Shown: piece by piece, positions 9,877 to 18,964 of the stretch
Position numbering within the stretch: position 1 is the stretch's first letter
How the letters are laid out: each line of letters begins with the position of its first letter
Position numbers and translations under genes: made by a program
Assembly: GCF_000698145.1 (NCBI RefSeq)
Contig: NZ_BAXB01000002.1
Span: 186,001-250,000 of the forward strand
Direction: 5' to 3'
Source: Geomicrobium sp. JCM 19039
GTDB lineage: Bacteria; Bacillota; Bacilli; Bacillales; Marinococcaceae
DNA: 64,000 nucleotides
The notes under the pieces: generated by a model
Database searches by the model: none
The model's input: only the letters and a program-made list of their open reading frames with translations
What the model was told of the DNA's origin: nothing

Positions 9877-10212
9877 TTAAGAGCGAACGGTTGTAAAGAA
9901 GCTTGTAATTTGTTTAATCATCGGTGATACTTGCTGGTACGTTTTCATAGCTGTATCAACGGTCGCCATCGTTTTTTGTACATCGATCTGTCCATTTTGG
10001 TCAGTGAACCCATTCATAATGTTTTTGACATATGCACCTTTTGGCTTTTGAACTTGTGGGGAGTAAACCATTGCATTTGCTTGTTGCGTGAAGTTTGCGA
10101 CAGGTGGTTGATTTGGCACTGAAGGTGGGTAAGGTCTTGGAGGATACATATACGGGTGGTGATTTTTCGGTCCGGGACCAGGCGGCGGTGAAAATTGTGT
10201 ACTTCTATACAT
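9877..10212 (-). CDS. YppG-like proline-rich protein
   Basis: 111 residues. The first half is rich in Pro, Tyr and Gly (PPPGPGPKNHHPYMYPP); the second half is a helical segment with KGAYVKNIMNGFTDQNGQIDV and QVSPMIKQITSFF, the signature of the Bacillus YppG family. The family is associated with spore-forming Bacilli and may be a coat or surface component, but its function is not established. The ATG at 10212 follows GGAAAAGGGG; an upstream in-frame ATG at 10230 is less well placed. Confidence 0.7.
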   Translation of the reverse strand: MYRSTQFSPPPGPGPKNHHPYMYPPRPYPPSVPNQPPVANFTQQANAMVYSPQVQKPKGAYVKNIMNGFTDQNGQIDVQKTMATVDTAMKTYQQVSPMIKQITSFFTTVRS

Positions 10213-10323
10213 GAAAATCCCCTTTTCCAACGTGTTTGCTATTTTTTATGCGAGCAAAGCCCGTTTTGTGAATGACCAAGTTGGGTAGAATTCATGAATC
10301 AAATAATAGAAAAGAGTGAAGAT

Positions 10324-11271
10324 ATGTTTATTGCAGATGGCCATTGTGATGCCTTGCTTCGGATGTGGGAATCACCCAATAATACGTTTGAACAGAAGAC
10401 CGTTGTTAGTGAGCAAACCCTTGCTCAAGGTGGAGTGAACATGCAAGTGTTTGCAGTGTTCCCACCTGTATACGAAGCGCGCGGGGACCAATTTGATGTC
10501 ATACTTCGACAAATTGATCTGTTTCACCAATCCGTCGTGACAAACGAGCAAATTGCTTGGAAGCCGTGTACACCGATTGAAGCGACAGAAAATAAAACAC
10601 GAGCGATACTCGCTTTAGAAGGTGCTGATTTTGTTTCAGATGATTGGATGAGGTGGCGTTTGTTAAAACGGTTAGGAGTAGAGAGTGTTGGCCTCACTTG
10701 GAACGAATCCAATCACCTCGCAGCTGGTTGTATGGAAACAAAAGGGTCAGGACTAACAAACCGTGGTCGGAAAGTCGTCGAGTTTCTAGCGAAAGAAGGC
10801 ATGATTCTAGACGGTGCTCATTTAAACGAAGCTAGTTACTTTGAAACGGTGGAGCGGAGTGGGTCGTTTTTTGTTAGCCATGCGAACAGTCGCAATATTC
10901 ATGAACATCCAAGGAATCTAACTTCTGAACAATTACAAGCGATAAAACAGAAAAACAGTCTCGTTGGCATGACCTTCTTTCCGAAGTTCATAAATGGCAC
11001 AACAAAAGCTACGTACAAAGATCTTTTCGAGCACATTGACGATATTGCTGGCAGAATTGGAATTGAACACGTCGGTTTTGGGTCAGACTTTGATGGCATT
11101 ACAACTGCCGTTTCCGGGCTTGAAGATTCGGGCAAATTCCCGCAATTGATTGAAGAGATGCTCAAGCACTATTCTGACACAGACGTAAAACGTGTGGTAG
11201 GTGAGAACTACCGACGCTTTTATAATGATCATGTGAATAAGGAAAAAGAAAACTTTCTGTCAACAAACTGA
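10324..11271 (+). CDS. Membrane dipeptidase-type Zn peptidase (M19)
   Basis: About 315 residues of the renal dipeptidase family (peptidase M19), amidohydrolase-fold zinc enzymes that split dipeptides, including D-amino-acid-containing ones. Metal-binding DGHCD is at the N-terminus, LALEGAD carries the bridging Glu, and VSHANSR plus GFGSDFDG hold the remaining His and Asp ligands. There is no signal peptide, so it is cytoplasmic like other Bacillus homologues. ATG 10324 places the conserved DGHCD at the expected distance; ATG 10294 is a possible longer start. It stands alone. Confidence 0.85.
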   Translation: MFIADGHCDALLRMWESPNNTFEQKTVVSEQTLAQGGVNMQVFAVFPPVYEARGDQFDVILRQIDLFHQSVVTNEQIAWKPCTPIEATENKTRAILALEGADFVSDDWMRWRLLKRLGVESVGLTWNESNHLAAGCMETKGSGLTNRGRKVVEFLAKEGMILDGAHLNEASYFETVERSGSFFVSHANSRNIHEHPRNLTSEQLQAIKQKNSLVGMTFFPKFINGTTKATYKDLFEHIDDIAGRIGIEHVGFGSDFDGITTAVSGLEDSGKFPQLIEEMLKHYSDTDVKRVVGENYRRFYNDHVNKEKENFLSTN

Positions 11272-11373
11272 CACATCTATCGAAGAAATACAAAATCTCC
11301 ACACAGATTGTCTTTTTGATAACCAGCTATGTTACAATGCCATCAACCGCAATGAAGAAAGGGGTTCTTGGCA

Positions 11374-12198
11374 TTGAATAAACGAATAGTCACCGTAGGC
11401 GCTGCTGCTCTTTTAACGTTTGGTCTCGCAGCATGTGGCGATGATAGTGAAGGTGAACAATCACAAGAAGAACAAGAACAAGGTGAACAAGAACAAGGTG
11501 AACAAGAACAGGCGTCACCAGAACAGGCTCATCCTGAAATGGATTTTAGTGAACTTCCGGATACCATTGCTGAAGTGAATGGCACCGATATTAGTAGAGA
11601 TCTATTTGAAGAACAATATACGATGATTGCAATGATGAGTGGCATGGGTGAAAGCGAAGACGGTCTTGACCCAGAAATTACCGAGATGATTGTTGATGGG
11701 CTTGTTGGGCAAGAATTACTCGAGCAAGAAGCTAGGGAGCAAGGCTATGAACCATCAGAAGAAGAGATTGACGAATACATTATTGAGCAAGAGCAGCTCG
11801 ATGTAGAGGGCATGGACGTTGAAGAGTATTACGACATGGTGGGAGAGCAGCAAGGCGTGAACGCCGATGAATTTAGAGAAATGCTCGCCCCTCAAGTTGC
11901 TGTTGAACTTTACGTGAATTCACAAACAGATTTCGAAGTGACCGATGAAGAAGTGGAAGAAGCGTATGAAGAAGAAGTACGCATGATTGAAGAAATGAAT
12001 GCGCAATTTGAAGAATCAGATGAAGAAGTAACAGAAGAAGAAGAAATGATGGGCATGGGACCTCAGGAAGTACCTGAATTCAGTGAAGTTGAAGAGGATC
12101 TACGTACGATGCTCGAGCAAGACAAGCAAACGGAATATGTATTTGAAACACTTGTTCCAGAACTAGAAGAACAAGGTGACGTTACGATTCATATTTAA
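11374..12198 (+). CDS. SurA-N/PrsA-like lipoprotein without a PPIase domain
   Basis: About 274 residues. A lipoprotein signal peptide (residues 1-20, lipobox LAAC) is followed by an acidic linker with repeated EQEQG units and then a SurA-N-type chaperone domain (AEVNGTDISRDLFEEQY onward), but no parvulin domain. It is probably an extracytoplasmic folding factor anchored to the membrane. The mature part is extremely acidic, as expected in a halophile or alkaliphile. TTG 11374 is nine bases from the GAAAGGGG ribosome site and better placed than TTG 11368. Confidence 0.75.
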   Translation: MNKRIVTVGAAALLTFGLAACGDDSEGEQSQEEQEQGEQEQGEQEQASPEQAHPEMDFSELPDTIAEVNGTDISRDLFEEQYTMIAMMSGMGESEDGLDPEITEMIVDGLVGQELLEQEAREQGYEPSEEEIDEYIIEQEQLDVEGMDVEEYYDMVGEQQGVNADEFREMLAPQVAVELYVNSQTDFEVTDEEVEEAYEEEVRMIEEMNAQFEESDEEVTEEEEMMGMGPQEVPEFSEVEEDLRTMLEQDKQTEYVFETLVPELEEQGDVTIHI

Positions 12199-12224
12199 AG
12201 TCGGAGATTTAAAGCGTCATCTAG

Positions 12225-12275
12225 GCCATAGGCAAACAGCTTTCCTTTCGGAAGATGTTGTCTATGGCTTTTTTG
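12225..12275 (+). terminator. Terminator after the SurA-N lipoprotein
   Basis: GCCATAG ... CTATGGC outer stem with an inner CTTTCC/GGAAG stem, followed by TTTTTT. Confidence 0.85.
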
Positions 12276-12658
12276 TATTCCTGATTGTTTGCAGTTGAAT
12301 TGAGTCAGGCATAAAGTCTTACGTTTCGATCTTTCTTTACAAAATATGAGGTTTACGTCTTAGGATTTCTGGGAATATAGTAGTTGTTAAAGCTTGCGCA
12401 CGTTTTTGACAATTTGCAATCGCGATAATGCATCAAAACATGAGCATTTGTGCGAATACATTCGAAAACCATATAGTAAAGCCCTTGGAATTGTATGGAT
12501 GTAAGATTATGGGCAATATATACGATAGAATGAGTTTGTACATGATCCAAAAACGGCGTATAGTTTTGAAAGTGTGGTGCAAAAAGCATAGACCATTGAT
12601 CAATTGATGATAAATGTGCGTGAATGCTTAAACATGATTAAATAGAGGGGTGGATGCA
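12276..12658. other. Upstream region of the opuA operon
   Basis: A 380-base AT-rich stretch without a convincing gene. It must contain the opuA promoter; TTGAAA-N17-TAGACC near 12567 is a weak candidate. I saw no riboswitch or repeat. Confidence 0.35.
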
Positions 12659-13854
12659 TTGTCGAAAATTAAAGTAGAGAATTTGACGAAAGTATTCGGT
12701 AAGAAACCGGCACGGGCGATTCCTTTATTAAATGAATCAAAGTCCAAATCAGAGATCCTCGAGAAAACAGGATTAACTGTCGGTGTGAACAAAGCTTCAT
12801 TTGCAGTTGAAGACGGAGAAATTTTTGTCATTATGGGGTTATCGGGAAGTGGAAAATCGACACTCGTACGGTTACTTAACCGACTGATTGAACCGACAGA
12901 AGGCTCTGTATACTTAAACGACAAAGATCTGGCGAAAGTAGACCAGAAAACATTACGTGACATAAGACGGAAAGATATGAGTATGGTTTTTCAGAAGTTT
13001 GGTTTATTTCCGTTTCGTACCATTGTTAGCAATGTTGAATACGGATTGGAAGTTCAAGGCGTTCCTAAAGACGATCGTTACAAGAAAGCAATGGAATCGT
13101 TAAAGCTCGTTGGCTTGGAAGGGTACGAAGATAAGTATCCAGATGAGCTTTCCGGAGGGATGCAACAGCGTGTTGGACTTGCTCGGGCATTTGCGAATGA
13201 TTCCGACGTATTGCTAATGGATGAAGCCTTCTCAGCGTTAGACCCGTTAATTCGTAAAGACATGCAAGATGAATTGCTCGATCTTCAAGAAACGATGAAG
13301 AAGACGATTATCTTTATTACGCATGACTTAGACGAGGCTCTTCGCATTGGGGACCGGATTACAATTATGAAAGACGCGCCATCGTCCAAATTGGCACGCC
13401 TGAGGAGATCCTAACGAATCCTGCCGATGAATACGTAGAGAAATTTGTCGAGGACGTTGATCGATCAAAGGTGTATACTGCATCCAACGTCATGATGCGC
13501 CCAGAAACGGTACAACCAGAGCGGGAAGGTCCTCGTGTCGCGTTGAAACGGATGCGTGAGACGGGTATTTCAAGCATTTTCGCAGTGAAACGAAACCGTG
13601 AACTCATCGGGATTGTTGATGCGGCAGACGTTCGCAAGCTTGTGGACGAAGGAAAAGACGATTTGACAGAGGCCATTCAAACGAACGCACTAAAAGTGAT
13701 CGAGATGGATATGCCTGTCAATGATGTCATTGATTTAACGTCAGAAACTAAATATCCAATTGCGGTTGTCGATGATGGAAAGCTTCGAGGCATTATTATT
13801 AGAAGTTCAATCCTTGCAGCGCTTTCTGGAAAAGAGGTGAATCTGGATGAGTGA
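12659..13854 (+). CDS. opuAA: Glycine betaine ABC transporter ATPase, one frameshift
   Basis: About 398 residues after repair. ATPase of the OpuA osmoprotectant importer, with the long N-terminal OpuAA/ProV extension, Walker [10 protein letters not shown], signature [14 protein letters not shown], Walker [14 protein letters not shown], and a C-terminal tandem CBS region, which in this family senses ionic strength. The frame breaks at 13375: adding one G to GACGCGCC gives [15 protein letters not shown], the family sequence, and leads to the stop at 13854. TTG 12659 follows AGAGGGGTG. It overlaps opuAB by eight bases. Confidence 0.93.
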
Positions 13855-14692
13855 TGCAATACCTAGAATTCCTCTCGATGAATGGACGCGTGATGTTGTT
13901 GATTGGATGACGAATGCCGATTTCATCTTTGAAAGTATTGAAACGGTCATTTACTATATCCTTCTAGGGTTGAGCACAGCCATGGAAGCGATCCCGGCAC
14001 TATTATTTGTAGCGATTATCGCTGCTGTAACGTACTTTTTTGCTGGAAGGAAAATTGGCCTTACTGCTTTTGTTTTCTTCGGTCTCATGTTAATTATTAA
14101 CTTAGGATTCTGGGAAGACATGATTACGATGCTGTCTCTCATTTTGGCAGCGACGATTCTTTCTGTTGTGATTGGTGTTCCTGTCGGAATTTGGATGGCA
14201 AAGAATGACACCGTCGAAGCAATTGTCAAGCCGATCCTTGACTTTATGCAGACGATGCCAGCATTTGTATATTTAATTCCTGCGGTTGCTTTCTTTGGAA
14301 TTGGTATGGAGCCAGGAGTTATTGCGTCAGTGATCTTCGGGATGCCGCCGACCATCCGCCTTACGAACCTCGGCATTCGCGAAGTGTCTTCTGAAGCGAT
14401 TGAAGCGGCAGATGCGTTCGGGTCTACAGGTGCACAGAAACTATTTAAAGTTCAGTTGCCGATGGCAAGAACGACAATTATGGCGGGTGTGAACCAAACG
14501 ATTATGCTATCCCTTTCCATGGTCGTTATCGCATCGATGATTGGTGCTGACGGTTTGGGTGATATCGTGTACCGGGCCGTAGGGCGAAATGACGTCGGTA
14601 GCGGGTTTGAAGCCGGCCTTGCCATCGTCGTTGTCGCGATAATCTTAGATCGACTTACCGCAGGCTTTGGTTTACGAAAACGGAAATCCTAG
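13847..14692 (+). CDS. opuAB: Glycine betaine ABC transporter permease
   Basis: 281 residues with about six or seven membrane segments. This is the permease of the OpuA/ProW type; the coupling loop IEAADAFGSTGAQKLFKVQLP-like region near residue 185 (EAA motif, here EAADAFGST) contacts the ATPase. It imports glycine betaine into the cytoplasm with OpuAA and OpuAC. The ATG at 13847 overlaps opuAA, a classic operon junction. Confidence 0.93.
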   Translation: MSDAIPRIPLDEWTRDVVDWMTNADFIFESIETVIYYILLGLSTAMEAIPALLFVAIIAAVTYFFAGRKIGLTAFVFFGLMLIINLGFWEDMITMLSLILAATILSVVIGVPVGIWMAKNDTVEAIVKPILDFMQTMPAFVYLIPAVAFFGIGMEPGVIASVIFGMPPTIRLTNLGIREVSSEAIEAADAFGSTGAQKLFKVQLPMARTTIMAGVNQTIMLSLSMVVIASMIGADGLGDIVYRAVGRNDVGSGFEAGLAIVVVAIILDRLTAGFGLRKRKS

Positions 14693-14703
14693 CATGTATT
14701 CTT

Positions 14704-14727
14704 CCCTGCCGCTGGCAGCGCGCAGGG
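14704..14727 (+). promoter_or_regulatory. GC-rich hairpin between opuAB and opuAC
   Basis: Nested stem CCCTGC/GCAGGG with inner CGCT/AGCG and loop GGC, followed by eight G and no T run. More like an mRNA-processing or stabilising hairpin within the operon than a terminator; this role is inference. Confidence 0.5.
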
Positions 14728-14774
14728 GGGGGCAATACGATACAAAACAAATTACTTAAGGAGTGAAGTTTCTT

Positions 14775-15746
14775 ATGAAAAAGAACTGGCAGAGAATCGG
14801 TCTTGCATCTGCTTTGTCTTTCACACTTGTCGCTGCAGGATGCGGCACAGATGATGGCGATGACAACGGTGCAGATTCAACCGACGATAACGGCACGGGT
14901 GAGGAAGCAGACGACGAGGAAGACTCCGATGATAACGGTGAAACAGCGAACTATGGTGAAGAAGTTAACTATACGATCGTCGGCATTGACCCAGGTGCTG
15001 GTGTAGTAGCTGCTGCAGAGCAAGCGATCGAAGATTACGACTTAGAGGGATGGAGTGTTCAAACGAGTTCATCCGCAGCGATGACGCAAGAGTTGACTAA
15101 CGCATATGAGAATGAAGAGCCGATTCTTGTGACAGGTTGGACACCTCATTGGAAGTTTGAAGCGATGGACCTGAAGATTCTTGATGACCCAGAATTATCT
15201 TTTGGAGAAGCGGAGAGCATCCACACGATCGTACGTGAAGGTCTAGAGGAAGATCTGCCAGAAGGCTTTGCGGTTCTTGATAACTTTGCGTGGACAGCGG
15301 CTGATATGGATGAAGTGATGCTTGAAATTAGCGAAGGCGTTGCTGAAGAAGAAGCGGCACAAAACTGGATCGACGCGAACGAAGACGTTGTTTCTGAGTG
15401 GACAGCGGATGCTGGCGAAGTTGACGGCGAGTCAATTGACCTTGCATACGTTCCTTGGGAAACAGAGATTGCTTCAACGAACGTTGTTGCTCTTGTACTA
15501 GAGAGCATTGGTTATGAAGTAAACATGAGCTCAATGGAAGCAAACATTATGTTCACAGCTATTGCCAATGGCGATGCTGACGGAATGGTTGCGGCTTGGT
15601 TACCGTACACGCATGAAGAATATTATGCACAAATGGAAGATCAATTCGTAGACCTTGGTCCAAACGTAGACGGTGAAGCCGCCCTAGGACTTACGGTTCC
15701 TTCTTATATGAACATTGATTCTATTGAAGACTTACGTGAAGATTAA
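14775..15746 (+). CDS. opuAC: Glycine betaine-binding lipoprotein
   Basis: About 323 residues. Signal peptide with lipobox LVAAGC, then a 45-residue Asp/Glu/Gly-rich linker, then the OpuAC ligand-binding domain (starting near NYTIVGIDPGAG, with PHWKF and VAAWLPYTHEEY, Trp residues of the aromatic cage that holds the trimethylammonium group). It delivers glycine betaine, possibly also proline betaine, to OpuAA/AB. The start at 14775 follows GGAGTGAAG. The acidic linker is unusual in length and fits a salt-adapted host. Confidence 0.92.
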   Translation: MKKNWQRIGLASALSFTLVAAGCGTDDGDDNGADSTDDNGTGEEADDEEDSDDNGETANYGEEVNYTIVGIDPGAGVVAAAEQAIEDYDLEGWSVQTSSSAAMTQELTNAYENEEPILVTGWTPHWKFEAMDLKILDDPELSFGEAESIHTIVREGLEEDLPEGFAVLDNFAWTAADMDEVMLEISEGVAEEEAAQNWIDANEDVVSEWTADAGEVDGESIDLAYVPWETEIASTNVVALVLESIGYEVNMSSMEANIMFTAIANGDADGMVAAWLPYTHEEYYAQMEDQFVDLGPNVDGEAALGLTVPSYMNIDSIEDLRED

Positions 15747-15770
15747 TAGCTAGAAATTATTGAAATGTAA

Positions 15771-15802
15771 CACCGCAAGCTTTCGCTTGCGGTGTTTTTT
15801 TG
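15771..15802 (+). terminator. Terminator of the opuA operon
   Basis: CACCGCAAG/CTTGCGGTG perfect stem followed by seven or more T. Confidence 0.92.
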
Positions 15803-15918
15803 CGCAACTTTTGACAACAAACAATGATGAGTTCTAAAAAGTACGTGTTTTTGGCCAGTGCGATTGGTGAATGGCTACCCGCAATCAAGTGTTTTCGAAT
15901 ATTCATGGACTTCCTTGT

Positions 15919-15945
15919 TAAATGTAGGCAATCGTCGTCCGATAA
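15919..15945 (+). promoter_or_regulatory. Sigma-D-like promoter of cheV
   Basis: TAAA (15919-15922), a 15-base spacer and TCCGATAA (15938-15945). The sigma-D consensus is TAAA-N15-GCCGATAT; cheV of Bacillus subtilis is sigma-D dependent, which supports the match. Confidence 0.7.
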
Positions 15946-15968
15946 TAAAGATAGAGAGGGTGGCGATC

Positions 15969-16883
15969 ATGGAAAGTAGCGCATTCTTTGAAACCGAATA
16001 TGTGAATGAAGACTTAAACGAATTTGAGATTATCGTCTATCGTGTAGGTGACATATCTTTTGCAATAAATATATTAAAAGTGAAAGAAGTGATTCACCGA
16101 GGAGCGATAACAGCAACCCCAAACCGGCATCGTTACGTGTCCGGTACGATACAGTTTCGCGATGAGGCAGTACCTGTCATTGAACTTCATCGTGTGTTGG
16201 CGTTAGAAGAGTCATTATCGACCGGTGATGAGAAGATGATGGTCGTGGAAGTGAACGGTCAGGCGATGGTGCTTGCAGTGGATGGTGTTGTAGGCATTTA
16301 TAACATCAATTGGGCGTCAGTACACAATACCGATGAGCTTTCTGCAGGGTTAGAGTATCTAGCGACAGGTTATGTGAAGATGGATAATGAAACCGTACAA
16401 TTTCTCGATTACGAGAAGATTATTATGGAAATTCATGATGAACGGCTGGATACCGGATTGACCGAAAAGGTAATGTACGTTGAAGAAAGAAGCAATCAAC
16501 ACATCGTACTCATTGAAGACTCTGTGATGATGCTAAGGTCGATTGAGGACTTCTTCCGCGCTTCTGGGTATACAAATGTGACGACATTTAAAAACGGTCA
16601 AGATGCGTTGACCTATCTTTTGGAGGGCGATCACTCCAGTTGCGGGCTACTCGTTACAGACTTGGAAATGCCGGGAATGACAGGTCACCAGTTAACGAAT
16701 GAATTAAGAAGGAATTCTGTGCATCAAGACTTACCGATTCTTTTATTTTCAGCGATGGTAAGTGAAAATGTACGAGAGCGCAATGAGCAAGTCGGCGTGA
16801 CTCAACAAGTTCAGAAGCCTGACGTTTCGCAGCTTGTTTCTGTGATGGATGAGCAATTACACATACGCTCCTCTGTATTGTAA
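15969..16883 (+). CDS. cheV: Chemotaxis coupling/response protein CheV
   Basis: 304 residues. N-terminal CheW-like domain (about residues 15-160) couples receptors to CheA, and a C-terminal receiver domain (about 180-300) has the phosphorylatable Asp in LLVTDLEMPG and the conserved Lys in QKPD. Phosphorylated CheV promotes adaptation. The ATG at 15969 follows GAGAGGGTGG and a sigma-D-like promoter; the upstream in-frame codon has neither. The gene implies a motile host. A terminator follows. Confidence 0.95.
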   Translation: MESSAFFETEYVNEDLNEFEIIVYRVGDISFAINILKVKEVIHRGAITATPNRHRYVSGTIQFRDEAVPVIELHRVLALEESLSTGDEKMMVVEVNGQAMVLAVDGVVGIYNINWASVHNTDELSAGLEYLATGYVKMDNETVQFLDYEKIIMEIHDERLDTGLTEKVMYVEERSNQHIVLIEDSVMMLRSIEDFFRASGYTNVTTFKNGQDALTYLLEGDHSSCGLLVTDLEMPGMTGHQLTNELRRNSVHQDLPILLFSAMVSENVRERNEQVGVTQQVQKPDVSQLVSVMDEQLHIRSSVL

Positions 16884-16919
16884 CAACAAAACTAAAAAAT
16901 GTGTTATAAAGCCATAACT

Positions 16920-16953
16920 AAACGCACATCACTTGTAGATGTGCGTTTTTTTT
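16920..16953 (+). terminator. Terminator of cheV
   Basis: ACGCACATC ... GATGTGCGT nine-base-pair stem followed by eight T. Confidence 0.9.
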
Positions 16954-17018
16954 AGTGTATAAAGAGTAGTAATCACACGTGTTAGTTATTTTGTGTTATA
17001 TAAAAATGGAAATAATTA

Positions 17019-17047
17019 TTGACTGTATTATAACAAAAAGCTACAAT
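17019..17047 (+). promoter_or_regulatory. Sigma-A-type promoter for a 37-residue peptide
   Basis: TTGACT (17019-17024), 17-base spacer, TACAAT (17042-17047). Placed 44 bases before the ATG of the small gene at 17091. Confidence 0.65.
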
Positions 17048-17090
17048 GAGCATACACTATTACAATACAAAAGAAAGGGAGAGGATGGCA

Positions 17091-17204
17091 ATGAACGGAA
17101 AAACGAGAGAATTAACGGAAAAGTTGAGCGGAGCAGGCCGAGAAGAACCATCTGTTATTCAACAGATAAATGAGTACTACGAAAGAGGTTTTGAGAAGTC
17201 GTAA
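17091..17204 (+). CDS. Orphan 37-residue peptide
   Basis: A short gene with a good promoter (17019-17047) and a strong GGGAGAGG ribosome site. The peptide starts MNGKTRELTEKLSGAG and ends in a Tyr/Glu-rich helix (INEYYERGFEKS). It is charged and has no membrane segment. I do not recognise the family. Promoter, ribosome site and isolation from larger genes make it more likely real than chance. Confidence 0.5.
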   Translation: MNGKTRELTEKLSGAGREEPSVIQQINEYYERGFEKS

Positions 17205-17219
17205 ATTCGTCAGATGGTT

Positions 17220-17262
17220 CCTTCTATGATAAAATGGCTTGAAGCGATTTTATCGTAGAAGG
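17220..17262 (+). promoter_or_regulatory. 16-bp hairpin covering the ribosome site of the next gene
   Basis: Arms 17220-17235 and 17247-17262 pair over 16 bases with one G-T pair and an 11-base loop. The right arm contains AGAAGG, the only ribosome-site-like sequence before the ATG at 17264. There is no T run, so it is not a terminator. Such a stem could block translation initiation unless unfolded. Confidence 0.6.
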
Positions 17263-17263
17263 T

Positions 17264-17464
17264 ATGGTGAGTGAAATGGAAGAGAAAGAACGCTTGTTTA
17301 CTATTGGAGAGACGGTCACATATGAAGGCGAGACGATGAAGGTCATTGCTGAGTATGAACGAACGATTGTAGCGGAATTTAATCGCTTCCCGATTCCTAA
17401 TAAAGAGGAAGAATTTCCGTTTCGTCGTATCGTTATTAAAAAAGGAAAAGCAAATCGCGTATAA
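17264..17464 (+). CDS. Small conserved-looking protein of unknown function
   Basis: 66 residues, charged, with beta-like alternation (FTIGETVTYEGETMKVIAEY, then FPFRRIVIKKGK). No signal peptide or membrane segment and no recognised motif. ATG 17264 is directly after the right arm of a long hairpin; ATG 17276 is an alternative start. It ends at a bidirectional terminator before the HAD gene. Confidence 0.5.
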   Translation: MVSEMEEKERLFTIGETVTYEGETMKVIAEYERTIVAEFNRFPIPNKEEEFPFRRIVIKKGKANRV

Positions 17465-17470
17465 ACGATA

Positions 17471-17504
17471 AAAAGCAACAGCCACCTCGTAGCTGTTGCT
17501 TTTT
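17471..17504. terminator. Bidirectional terminator
   Basis: AAAAGCAACAGC ... GCTGTTGCTTTT, 12 perfect pairs between convergent genes. Confidence 0.9.
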
Positions 17505-18261
17505 ATGTGCCGTATTTTTCAGCAAGTTTTTGTATGGATTCAACGAGTGCAGCTTCTGTTCGACTTGTGATTGGAACTTGTTCATTTGCATGTATATGTA
17601 CGGGAGGAAAGTCACCGACAATTACGCTATGGTTGGCTTGAATAAACAGCGGGACATCATTCAGATCATTGCCGAAAACGACGAATTCTTCTACGCAAAC
17701 ACTTTGAAAAGCTTGATGTTTGCTCACATTTTTTGCGGTCAAATCAAAACGAGCTTCTCCTTGATGGCGATGCCGTGTGACATTCATCGTTGGAATCGCT
17801 TCAAGCAGTGGGGTCGGATCTTGGCAATCTAGAACGAGTATTTTCCCGATAAAAGGGAGTTCGTCCACATTTTTAGCCGTTGCTTCTTCTAGATGCACGT
17901 AGCTAGGAAGATATGGTTCGGCGTCATTTCCAACGATGGCGTAGTCCGTGCTTGCTTCCACGAGATAAGTGGCGCCGATGGAGTGCAGTAAACTTTGCAC
18001 TCTTGCGAATGTATCAGTGTCAATGCCCACAAAACGTCGTAGCTGACGCTGTTCCCAGATTACAGCCCCATTTGCACTAATTAGCCGTGCATCTACCAGC
18101 CTTTGATCAAGGACGGGTAGCATGTCCCGGATGCTCCTCGCTGATGCAAACGTGACCGTATGACCAGCCGTTTGCAAACCGAGCAACGTATTCGTAATGT
18201 TTTCTGACATTCTTTTGCCTTCAAAAATGAGTGTGCCGTCCAAATCAAATACAAACTGCAT
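17503..18261 (-). CDS. HAD-superfamily Cof-type phosphatase
   Basis: 252 residues of the HAD IIB (Cof) group, cytoplasmic Mg-dependent phosphatases acting on sugar or flavin phosphates. Motif I FDLDGTL gives the nucleophile Asp6 and acid/base Asp8; SAR (motif II) is near residue 40; the metal-binding motif IV reads GNDLNDVPLF near residue 205. All catalytic residues are present. Substrate unknown. No operon partner is close enough to indicate a role. Confidence 0.85.
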   Translation of the reverse strand: MQFVFDLDGTLIFEGKRMSENITNTLLGLQTAGHTVTFASARSIRDMLPVLDQRLVDARLISANGAVIWEQRQLRRFVGIDTDTFARVQSLLHSIGATYLVEASTDYAIVGNDAEPYLPSYVHLEEATAKNVDELPFIGKILVLDCQDPTPLLEAIPTMNVTRHRHQGEARFDLTAKNVSKHQAFQSVCVEEFVVFGNDLNDVPLFIQANHSVIVGDFPPVHIHANEQVPITSRTEAALVESIQKLAEKYGT

Positions 18262-18323
18262 GTTACATTCCGCCTTTTTGCCTTCACTTATTAGGATGAA
18301 GTGGTAGTGTAAAAGATGTAGCT

Positions 18324-18911
18324 CTAATCTGCGATAGTCACCAGCATTCGCGCAATGGGTTCAAAGTGATCGTAATTGATTTTGTAGTTCCCTTTATAAA
18401 CAGCGGTATCAATGCTCGTATGGATCACTTCACCGAGAATGACGTGATCTGTGCCAACAGGGATAATCTGAGTGCACGTGCATTCGAAAGCGACTGGTGC
18501 TTCTAAAATCGAAGGTGGGGAAACGAGTTTCGATCGTGCAGCAGTGAGGCCGCTTTTAGCAAACTCATCTATATCTTGGTCATAGGGTAAAGACGTTGTA
18601 TACATCTCATCGGCATGATGGAAAGGAACGATATTGATGACAAATTCGTTCACTGAGCGAATGTTTTCTAACGTATCTTTCACGGTGCCTTCGCGATTTT
18701 GAGTTCCTGGACCAATTGAAATAAGCAACGTAGGCGGTTGCCTTGATGCAACGGTAAAAAAACTAAAAGGAGCAATATTGCGTGTGCCATCCTCGTGTTG
18801 CGACGAAACCCAAGCAATTGGTCGGGGGACGACCGATCCGGTCATCAGTTTGTACATGTCTTGTGTCGTGATGTTTTTAGGTTCAAAGTGGTGGGCGTTT
18901 TCTTGAGGCAT
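18324..18911 (-). CDS. Flavin reductase-like FMN-binding protein
   Basis: 195 residues of the flavin-reductase-like split-barrel family (Bacillus YwrF type). The conserved opening TGSVVPRPIAWVSS and the following NIAPFSFF loop bind FMN; members reduce flavin with NAD(P)H or act as flavoproteins in redox chemistry. No membrane segment. It is monocistronic between the HAD and YitT genes on the same strand. The start ATG is preceded by GGAAAGGAGG on the coding strand. Confidence 0.82.
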   Translation of the reverse strand: MPQENAHHFEPKNITTQDMYKLMTGSVVPRPIAWVSSQHEDGTRNIAPFSFFTVASRQPPTLLISIGPGTQNREGTVKDTLENIRSVNEFVINIVPFHHADEMYTTSLPYDQDIDEFAKSGLTAARSKLVSPPSILEAPVAFECTCTQIIPVGTDHVILGEVIHTSIDTAVYKGNYKINYDHFEPIARMLVTIAD

Positions 18912-18964
18912 CTAAACGCCTCCTTTCCGTATGCTCTTCCTTTAGTGTAGCACAACAATGGTTT

